Shown piece by piece: positions 1 through 5,324 of a stretch of DNA of 5,324 nucleotides (position 1 is its first letter; each line of letters starts with the position of its first letter). A model generated the notes under the pieces. It was given only the letters and a program-made list of their open reading frames with translations, made no database searches and was not told where the DNA came from. The position numbers were made by a program, and so were the translations under genes. This stretch comes from an uncultured Prevotella sp. (GTDB lineage Bacteria; Bacteroidota; Bacteroidia; Bacteroidales; Bacteroidaceae). The stretch is taken from the NCBI GenBank assembly GCA_934190685.1, contig CAKPTK010000137.1, forward strand, positions 1 through 5,324, read 5' to 3'.

Positions 1-70
1 GCAAATCTGCTCATTCCCAACTGTTTACGTTCCAACCTCTCTTATTCTCCTTTGGCTGCTTTAGAGCTTT
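1..70. other. Unassigned left edge upstream of the first gene
   Basis: This short stretch cannot be assigned. Two + frames remain open from the left edge and stop close to the next gene, at 62-64 and at 79-81, so it may hold the last codons of an upstream operon member. The short translations resemble no family I recognise. No stem-loop terminator and no convincing Bacteroidetes promoter (a TTTG box about 19 nt before TAnnTTTG) is visible. A TTTG occurs at 51-54, but no matching -7 box sits at a useful distance before the start codon at 71. Confidence 0.4.
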
Positions 71-1093
71 ATGTTATATAATTGTAACCGCTTTTTTAAA
101 TCTATAAACTCAAGGCGCATATTTCTTTGCGTCTTGAGTTCAGTGTTATTGTCTTCATGTAGAGACCATCAAGAGCGTGTAGTAACAAAGTTTCCACAAC
201 AGGTATCTCTTGAAGCCAATTCTATTGATGGAACGGATAAGTATCAAGATATTCTGTCTGTTACAATGGTTGCAGATAAATATGTTTGCCGTTCGAAAGG
301 AGAGTTCTTCTATTATGTCTTTGATTCCCAATTTCAGTTGATAAGTCGGATTGCAAGAAGGGGGCATGGCAACAAGGAATTCATCGCACCATTTTTCTCG
401 GGCCAATACCTACAGGAAAAAGGTAGAGAGTACATATATTTGTTGGAAAGGCCTCAACGTACTTTGTATAAGGTAAATATACATGATGCAATGGATGTAG
501 TCCCCGTATTTCGTTTCCCGATTGGCAAAAAAATTGAGCCTCGTTACATCTTTTCTGTAGCAAACAAATTTGTAGGGGCAAATGATTTAGACGATTGCAA
601 AATTTTTGTATATGATCGTCAATGTGGGGAATGTGTATTCAAAGAGCAAACATATACAAGTGAAAAAAGAAAAAGTCATGAGTTGTTTGAAAGCATAGCA
701 TCGTATAGTCCTTCCAATGAAAAATTGGCGGTGGCATTCTTTAATTTGCCGCAGATAGATATAAGGAACTCAAATGGAGACATATTGAATACCATATTTA
801 TTGATAAAAAATTACCTTTGAAGGAGGATATGTCTGACAAACTATATTTTTCTTGTGTCTGCTCGACGGATAAATACATATATGCATTATATAATGGATA
901 TGATGATTTGGAAAAACAAGGAAAGAGCGCAGTGTTGGTCTTTGATTGGAATGCAAATCCCATTGTGAAATACATAATCGATGCGTCATCGTACATTACT
1001 GTCGATATTAAGAAAAAACGTCTGGTGACTATCGATGAAAAGGCTTCGAATAGTCGGCTTTTGAGTTATCCGATTTCAAATGAAAATCTTTAA
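71..1093 (+). CDS. Probable six-bladed beta-propeller lipoprotein (BF3164/TolB-like group)
   Basis: This gene encodes a 340-residue exported lipoprotein. The N-terminus has a basic stretch (Arg15-Arg16), a short hydrophobic segment (about 17-27) and a lipobox Leu27-Ser-Ser-Cys30, so Cys30 should be lipidated. The rest is a string of short beta-rich segments with repeated 'YVFD', 'IYLLE', 'IFVYD' and 'VLVFDW' strands, as expected of propeller blades. The GHGNKEF stretch (98-104) matches the G-x-G-P-g-E-F signature I associate with Bacteroidetes six-bladed propeller/BF3164 lipoproteins, with Asn in place of Pro. No catalytic residues are evident; a binding or scaffolding role at the envelope is likely but unproven. 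Other oddities are Cys185-x-x-Cys188, Cys262-x-Cys264 and low G+C compared with the later genes. The ATG at 71 has no Shine-Dalgarno, which is normal for the phylum. It lies 3 nt upstream of the signal peptidase gene. The lipoprotein call is firm; the family assignment is moderately sure. Confidence 0.75.
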   Translation: MLYNCNRFFKSINSRRIFLCVLSSVLLSSCRDHQERVVTKFPQQVSLEANSIDGTDKYQDILSVTMVADKYVCRSKGEFFYYVFDSQFQLISRIARRGHGNKEFIAPFFSGQYLQEKGREYIYLLERPQRTLYKVNIHDAMDVVPVFRFPIGKKIEPRYIFSVANKFVGANDLDDCKIFVYDRQCGECVFKEQTYTSEKRKSHELFESIASYSPSNEKLAVAFFNLPQIDIRNSNGDILNTIFIDKKLPLKEDMSDKLYFSCVCSTDKYIYALYNGYDDLEKQGKSAVLVFDWNANPIVKYIIDASSYITVDIKKKRLVTIDEKASNSRLLSYPISNENL

Positions 1094-1096
1094 GAA

Positions 1097-1957
1097 ATGG
1101 TGATGTGGAGTAAACTGTATAAATGTGTATTGTTGATGACATTGTTCATCGCACTCTATGCGGTGTGCCGGGTGTTTATAGTGGATTGGTTTCACATACT
1201 ATCCTCGTCCATGACACCGACCTTGCAGCCTGGAGACGAAATCATTGTCAACAAGACAATGATGGGTGCGCGCATTTATACAGACTTCCATTTCAAAAAA
1301 GATGGCGGTGAACTGCATAGCTTCCGTTTGAGAGGATGGCGGGGAATACGGCGCAATGATGTGGTGGTGTTCAACCGTGCCAACCACCATAGAAAAATCA
1401 AGTTTGTGCTCAACAATGTTTACTGTAAGCGTTGTGTGGCATTGCCAGGCGATACGCTCAGCATCGTTGAGGGACGTTATGTGAACAACAACTATCCGGG
1501 TGTGCTCGGTGTGGAGGCGGAACAGCGGAGACTCCAGCAGACGCCCGACAGTTTGGTGGATTCCCATAGTCTGAGGGCCATGCCCAAGAACGAACACTTT
1601 CACTGGACTGTCCGCAACTTCGGCCCCTACTATGTGCCCCGAAAAGGTGACGTGATGCGGATTACTCCCCAAACCGCCACGCTCTACAAAGTGTTGTTGG
1701 AATGGGAAACGGGGAACACTGTTAGAATAGACTGGAAACTAAACCGAGTGTTGAAAGGTGAAAAACGTTGGGTGTGGCACAGGTTTCAGCACAACTATTA
1801 TTTCATGGCGGGCGACCATGTGGGCAATTCGGACGACTCACGCTATAAAGGTCCTGTGCCGGAAGAATATATCATCGGAGTGGTCACAAGAATCATCGAC
1901 TCAAAAGATACAGAAACAAACGAACGGAGATGGAACAGAATAGGAAAGGCATTATAA
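1097..1957 (+). CDS. lepB: Signal peptidase I (S26 family), compact accessory form
   Basis: This 286-residue protein is a type I signal peptidase, a membrane-bound Ser/Lys protease that removes signal peptides on the periplasmic side of the inner membrane. It has one N-terminal membrane segment (about 10-29). Box B is SSSMTPTLQPGD, with nucleophile Ser38. Box C is RGIRRNDVVVFN (about 82-93). Box D is YCKRCVALPGD, with general base Lys111. Box E is GDHVGNSDDSR (239-249). All catalytic elements are intact, so an active enzyme is expected. Residues 120-235 hold the variable domain, including FGPYYVPRKGD (175-185), a motif I associate with Bacteroidetes members. The housekeeping LepB of Bacteroidales is usually considerably longer, and this gene sits between a lipoprotein and export genes, so a private role in maturing the operon's cargo is plausible; that is inference. 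Cys110 and Cys113 flank the catalytic Lys. The ATG at 1097 was chosen; ATG 1103 would remove only two residues. The 3' end overlaps the next gene by 28 nt. Confidence 0.93.
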   Translation: MVMWSKLYKCVLLMTLFIALYAVCRVFIVDWFHILSSSMTPTLQPGDEIIVNKTMMGARIYTDFHFKKDGGELHSFRLRGWRGIRRNDVVVFNRANHHRKIKFVLNNVYCKRCVALPGDTLSIVEGRYVNNNYPGVLGVEAEQRRLQQTPDSLVDSHSLRAMPKNEHFHWTVRNFGPYYVPRKGDVMRITPQTATLYKVLLEWETGNTVRIDWKLNRVLKGEKRWVWHRFQHNYYFMAGDHVGNSDDSRYKGPVPEEYIIGVVTRIIDSKDTETNERRWNRIGKAL

Positions 1958-3648
1958 TCGTCAAGGGTGTGCAATGGACGGTGGTATCAGCGTTACTGTT
2001 GCTATCCGTGATGCCCATGGAAACCAGTTGGAGCGACGGCGAGTGGTGGCATGCAGTCAGTCTGCCGGTGGCGGTGTTGGTGATAGCTGTTCTCTATTTT
2101 ATCTTAGGCTCACGCTTTAGAATCTCCGTTGTCGACCTCTTTGTCTTGTCATGGACACTGTTGGCGGGAGTTCTGACCTACAGTGGCTATGGCGTGGTCA
2201 CGCCAACGGCTTTTTATCGTTTTATGGAGATGGCTTGCACTTATGTGTTGCTTCGCTTGCTGTTCTCCCTTCGATGTGTCGACCCTCGCCTGTTGATTGT
2301 AGGCATAGCCTTGGCAATTCTCTATGAGGCGATGCTTGGTGTGTCGCAAATGGTGGAGGGCACAAGCCGTCATGCCTACTATCCTGTGACGGGCAGTTTT
2401 CTCAATCCTGGACCCTATGCCGCCTTTCTCGCTGTTGGAGCAAGTCTGTTGATGGCACAACTGAAAACGATGGATGGGCGTCCTTGGCTCAAGCGTTTGG
2501 CTTGGGCTACCATGTTTTTGTTGTTTGCTCTGCTTGGCATCGCTTTCAGTCGCGCCGCCCTGTTGGCTGTGGGCATCGTGGCATGGATGGTCTACGGACA
2601 ACGGATGCGGCGGAACCGCTGGTTGCTGTGGTTGGGCGTTGTGGTTGTGGCCTTTGGACTTTATTGGATGAAGATGGGTTCAGCCCATGGCAGGCTCGTC
2701 ATTTGGAACATCTCCTTGCGTGCTATCTCCGAGCAAGGACTATTGGGCAGCGGACTGGGATCTTTCCCCCATGCTTTTGCCCAACAGTCGGCAGACTATT
2801 TCACGGTCTATCCGGCGGCAGCCCAGATGGCAGACGTGTGTGACAATGCGTTCAATGAGTTTCTGACCCTTGCCGTGGAGCAGGGAATGATAGGGTTGTT
2901 GTTGTTTGTCGCCATGCTCGTCTTCACTGGAAAAATTTTGTACGCAGCCAACCGTCCGCTTTTCTGCGCAGGAGTGGCGTTGTTGGTGTTCGCCCTGTTT
3001 TCCTATCCATTCCAATGCCTGTCCTACAGACTGCTGCTGGTGCTCTTGTGTGCCTATGCCGCCAGTGTCGATGACGGGGCATGGCAATGCCTGATGGGGA
3101 AGAAATATGTTGCGGCGCTCGCCGCCTTGACGTTTCTGTTGAGCGTTGGAATGGGGAAGGAGATAGCGCAGCGGAAGCGGGCAGCGGATGAATACCGCCA
3201 ACTGGCATACACAAACTGTGCGTATGCCGTGGACGACTATCAGACGTTGCTGCCTTGGTTGTCGGACAATGCCCCGTTTCTCTTCGATTTTGCCAAGGGA
3301 CTGTCGGACAACGGCAGGTATAATGACAGCAACGCCATGCTCAGAAAAGGCACCCTTGTCAGTGCCGACCCGATGTTTTATGTCTGTATGGGCAATAATT
3401 ATGCAGCGATGTCGTTGTTTAAAGAAGCACAACAATGCTACCAATATGCCTATGACTTGCTGCCAAACCGTCTTTATCCGCTTTATAAACTGATGAAAGT
3501 CCATGAACAACAACATCATGAGCAAGCGGTCTATCATCTCGCCAAACGGATTGTCCGGTTTCATGAGAAAGTGATGTCGCCCGCTGTGAGGGAGATGAAG
3601 TGTGAGGCACAACAAAAATGTGAAGTGTATGAAAGAAAAGAGAAATAA
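1930..3648 (+). CDS. O-antigen ligase/polymerase-like (Wzy_C) membrane protein with TPR-like C-terminus
   Basis: This 572-residue protein has about eleven or twelve hydrophobic segments between residues 12 and 409, then a soluble tail. Features of the Wzy_C/O-antigen-ligase superfamily are GSFLNPGPYAAFLA (from 155), Ser207-Arg208 at the head of a membrane helix, GRLVIWN with Arg255, a predicted periplasmic loop (about 250-310), and FNEFLTLAVEQGMIG (308-322). The last aligns with the WaaL motif H[NSQ]x9Gxx[G/T/Y], but Phe308 stands where the conserved His is expected. Known relatives transfer or polymerise lipid-linked glycans in the periplasm; with that change I would not assert ligase activity. 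The tail holds two TPR-like helical pairs (about 450-481 and 482-515), the second including Gly-Asn-Asn-Tyr-Ala and a Phe-Lys-Glu-Ala. Hand topology with Lys391-Lys392 inside and the last helix at about 393-409 places the tail in the periplasm. The start lies inside the signal peptidase gene; the end overlaps tolC by 20 nt. The superfamily call is good; the substrate is unknown. Confidence 0.82.
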   Translation: MEQNRKGIIIVKGVQWTVVSALLLLSVMPMETSWSDGEWWHAVSLPVAVLVIAVLYFILGSRFRISVVDLFVLSWTLLAGVLTYSGYGVVTPTAFYRFMEMACTYVLLRLLFSLRCVDPRLLIVGIALAILYEAMLGVSQMVEGTSRHAYYPVTGSFLNPGPYAAFLAVGASLLMAQLKTMDGRPWLKRLAWATMFLLFALLGIAFSRAALLAVGIVAWMVYGQRMRRNRWLLWLGVVVVAFGLYWMKMGSAHGRLVIWNISLRAISEQGLLGSGLGSFPHAFAQQSADYFTVYPAAAQMADVCDNAFNEFLTLAVEQGMIGLLLFVAMLVFTGKILYAANRPLFCAGVALLVFALFSYPFQCLSYRLLLVLLCAYAASVDDGAWQCLMGKKYVAALAALTFLLSVGMGKEIAQRKRAADEYRQLAYTNCAYAVDDYQTLLPWLSDNAPFLFDFAKGLSDNGRYNDSNAMLRKGTLVSADPMFYVCMGNNYAAMSLFKEAQQCYQYAYDLLPNRLYPLYKLMKVHEQQHHEQAVYHLAKRIVRFHEKVMSPAVREMKCEAQQKCEVYERKEK

Positions 3649-5131
3649 CCCTATAAAAATATTGTGGATTGTCCTGTGGATGGTGGCCGTTCCCACCTGC
3701 GCACAACGGCAGTATCTGTCCTTGCGGGATGTGATTGCAATCGCCCAGAAGCGGTCATACGACGCCAAGTCGGCGCGTTTCCGCTTTCTTGCCGACTATT
3801 GGAGCTATCGCTCGTTCAAGGCGGAACTGCTGCCCTCGGTCAATCTCACCGGCACGCTGCTCAACTTTGACCATTCCAAGGTGGAGACCCGCAATTCGGA
3901 CAATGGACACATCAACTATGTGGACAACAACTCTCTGACCAACAGCTTGAAACTGTCTGTCGACCAGCAGATACCCGGCTTGGGCGGCACCGTGTCGTTG
4001 CAGTCCTATCTCTATAGGCTCGACCAGTTCGACTACGACCAGACCACCTACAACTCACAACCGCTCCGCATCACCTATACCCAACCCCTGCGCTCCTACA
4101 ATGCCTTGAAATGGCAGAAGAAGACCGCGCCAGTGGAGTATGAGATGGCACAAAAAGAATATCTTGAAGACATGGAGCAGGTCACCATCAAAGCCACCCG
4201 TCTCTATTTCAATGTAATTTCGGCACAGACCAGTTATCAGCAGAGCGTGAAGAAATATGACGACCTGCAACAGCTCTATGAGATGGCGAAGCGGCGTTTT
4301 GACTTGGGAACCATCAACAAGAGCGACATCCTTCAACTGGAACTGTCTGTGCTGAATGCCAAGCTCGCCGTGACCAACGATAAACTGAATCTCGACAACC
4401 AGCAGTTCTATCTTTTCTCCTATCTGCGGTTGTCCGACTATCAGCAGTCGGAACTGATTGTGCCGGAACAAATTCCTAACATTGTCATTAATGCCAACGA
4501 CGCCATCTTGCACGCTGTCAACAATTCCTCGCACACCCAGTCGCAAACCTTGACCCGACTGAAAGCACAACAGGCTGTGGCACAAGCACGCTCACAAAAG
4601 GGCATACAGGTGCAGTTGCGCAGTGAATTGGGCTTCAACAAAACCGACTCTCGCTTTGCCGGCGCCTATCGCAACCTGCGCGACAACGAACTGATTGGTG
4701 TCTCGTTGAGTCTTCCCATTTTCGATTGGGGCGTAAGCAAGGGAAAGGTGCATACCGCCGAGGCTAACTTGCAACTTGCCAAGGTACAGGTGGAGCAGGA
4801 ACACGAGGAATATTTGCAGGATATACGCAAACAAGTGATGCAGTTTGCCTATCAGGCGGAGCTGTGCCGAACAGCCCAGCGGGCCCGTGACATCTCGTCG
4901 GAACGCTATGAGATGACCCGCCGTCGCTTCGAGGCTGGCACTATTTCCGTGACCGACCTGAATACGGCTATGCAAGAGGCGGAATCAGCCAAGTCGAAGT
5001 ATGTCGACCAACTGCAGACCTACTGGGTTGATTATTACACCTTGCGCCGTGCCACGCTCTACGATTGGCAGAACCACGCCCAATTGACAGCAGACTATAC
5101 AAAACTATTAAACACAAGATATGATGATTAG
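3629..5131 (+). CDS. TolC-family outer membrane efflux/secretion channel
   Basis: This 500-residue protein belongs to the TolC (outer membrane efflux protein) family, whose trimers form the beta-barrel plus periplasmic alpha-barrel tunnel of tripartite exporters. I start it at ATG 3629, which gives an ideal signal peptide: basic MKEKRNNPIK, hydrophobic ILWIVLWMVAVP, and cleavage after Thr-Cys-Ala25. An upstream in-frame GTG at 3602 would put a long charged leader in front and is less likely. The sequence shows the internal duplication of the family. FDLGTINKSDIL (Gly227) and FEAGTISVTDLN (Gly437) are equivalent positions 210 residues apart, each at the end of a long Gln/Lys/Leu-rich helix and followed by another. 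TQPLRSY (151-157) fits the usual membrane-proximal QPL motif. Length is normal for Bacteroidetes members. It overlaps the preceding gene by 20 nt and the adaptor gene by 11 nt, so the three are likely made together. The family is certain; the cargo is not visible. Confidence 0.93.
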   Translation: MKEKRNNPIKILWIVLWMVAVPTCAQRQYLSLRDVIAIAQKRSYDAKSARFRFLADYWSYRSFKAELLPSVNLTGTLLNFDHSKVETRNSDNGHINYVDNNSLTNSLKLSVDQQIPGLGGTVSLQSYLYRLDQFDYDQTTYNSQPLRITYTQPLRSYNALKWQKKTAPVEYEMAQKEYLEDMEQVTIKATRLYFNVISAQTSYQQSVKKYDDLQQLYEMAKRRFDLGTINKSDILQLELSVLNAKLAVTNDKLNLDNQQFYLFSYLRLSDYQQSELIVPEQIPNIVINANDAILHAVNNSSHTQSQTLTRLKAQQAVAQARSQKGIQVQLRSELGFNKTDSRFAGAYRNLRDNELIGVSLSLPIFDWGVSKGKVHTAEANLQLAKVQVEQEHEEYLQDIRKQVMQFAYQAELCRTAQRARDISSERYEMTRRRFEAGTISVTDLNTAMQEAESAKSKYVDQLQTYWVDYYTLRRATLYDWQNHAQLTADYTKLLNTRYDD

Positions 5132-5324
5132 ACGACTGACATATTTTCTTTTTCTCTTCCTTTTGGTGGGGTGTCATAAGAAGGAAAACAAACATGAGAT
5201 GGAGAACGCTGCCGAGGTGAAGACTGAAACCGAGGTGGAGACGATGACGCTCCACCGCTCCTCGTTCCCCATGCAACTCATTTGCAACGGCAAGTTGGCG
5301 GCTGTGTCGAAAAGTGAGATATCC
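5121..5324 (+). CDS. Periplasmic adaptor (HlyD/AcrA/MacA-like) lipoprotein, N-terminal part, cut by window edge
   Basis: Only the first 68 codons are present; the frame is open to the right edge. ATG 5121 is followed at once by ATG 5124, so either could start translation. The N-terminus has two Arg (4-5), a Phe/Leu-rich hydrophobic stretch (8-16) and a lipobox Leu15-Val-Gly-Cys18, so the mature protein should be lipid-anchored. A charged Glu/Lys/Thr-rich linker (about 19-42) follows. Then comes TMTLHRSSFPMQLICNGKLA and VSKSEIS, which match the start of membrane-fusion adaptors: a first beta strand, then 'x-G-x-L-x-A' leading into the biotinyl-lipoyl-like half-motif. Such adaptors bridge a TolC channel to an inner-membrane RND or ABC transporter, which fits the overlapping tolC upstream. 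Which transporter class it serves cannot be told from this fragment. The short A-rich leader with no Shine-Dalgarno is typical of Bacteroidetes. Confidence 0.82.
   Translation, partial: MMIRRLTYFLFLFLLVGCHKKENKHEMENAAEVKTETEVETMTLHRSSFPMQLICNGKLAAVSKSEIS

Noticed and set aside
1..14. Start of a divergent minus-strand gene (ATG complementary to 12-14, reading M-S-R-F)
   Set aside because: Only four codons are inside the window, too few to support a gene.
51..77. Bacteroidetes-type promoter (TTTG at 51-54 with a TATGTTAT at 70-77)
   Set aside because: The second box fits the consensus poorly and overlaps the start codon at 71, so transcription would begin inside the gene.
617..640. CGEC in the lipoprotein as a thioredoxin-like active site
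   Set aside because: The surrounding sequence has propeller-type strands, with no thioredoxin-fold context such as a cis-Pro segment.
1199..1672. Minus-strand open frame of 157 codons inside the signal peptidase gene
   Set aside because: It is a shadow of a gene with all catalytic boxes intact; its own product has no recognisable features.
3602..3628. GTG start for the TolC protein, nine codons upstream
   Set aside because: The ATG at 3629 gives a compact, well-formed signal peptide; the GTG adds a charged leader and a longer overlap.
3698..3703. Lipidation of the TolC protein at Cys24 (V-P-T-C)
   Set aside because: Pro and Thr before the Cys do not fit a lipobox; cleavage by signal peptidase I after Thr-Cys-Ala is the better reading.
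2740..3768. A 342-codon open frame on the minus strand
   Set aside because: It is antisense to the ligase-like gene and the start of tolC, both of which have clear family motifs. Its translation is rich in His, Gln and Arg with no domain pattern, and it spans a real gene boundary.
4055..4585. Minus-strand open frame of 176 codons inside tolC
   Set aside because: It is opposite the first TolC repeat, and its Leu/Ile/Val/Gln-rich translation is explained by the codons of the sense helices.

Overview
The window looks like part of one co-directional operon from a Bacteroidales bacterium, most likely of the Prevotella/Segatella or Bacteroides kind. The reasons are a lipoprotein resembling the Bacteroidetes BF3164/six-bladed-propeller group, the absence of recognisable Shine-Dalgarno sequences before any gene, and the combination of a small signal peptidase I with an O-antigen-ligase-like protein and a TolC/adaptor pair. 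The genus is an inference; no marker gene is present.

Layout, all on the + strand: (1) positions 1-70, not assignable; (2) 71-1093, an AT-rich gene for a probable six-bladed beta-propeller lipoprotein; (3) 1097-1957, a compact signal peptidase I with both catalytic residues visible; (4) 1930-3648, a polytopic O-antigen ligase/polymerase-like (Wzy_C) membrane protein with a C-terminal TPR-like domain and Phe where WaaL-type ligases have a conserved His; (5) 3629-5131, a TolC-family outer-membrane channel; (6) 5121 to the right edge, the N-terminus of a lipid-anchored periplasmic adaptor (HlyD/AcrA/MacA-like), cut by the window. There is a 3-nt gap between genes 2 and 3, and every later junction overlaps (28, 20 and 11 nt), so translation is probably coupled and no internal promoter or terminator is visible.

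Taken together, the genes look like an envelope export module. The TolC channel and the adaptor form two parts of a tripartite pump whose inner-membrane motor should lie just downstream. The signal peptidase could process an exported peptide or protein, the ligase-like protein could act on it or on a carrier in the periplasm, and the propeller lipoprotein may bind a partner or ligand. This joint role is inferred from gene order alone. The substrate is not visible here; a small leader-peptide gene upstream of position 1 is the obvious place to look.

Base composition changes sharply near position 1100. Sampled 60-base lines in the first gene are about 28-38% G+C, against about 48-60% in lines from inside the later genes. 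The lipoprotein gene therefore has a different history, or different constraints, from the export genes.
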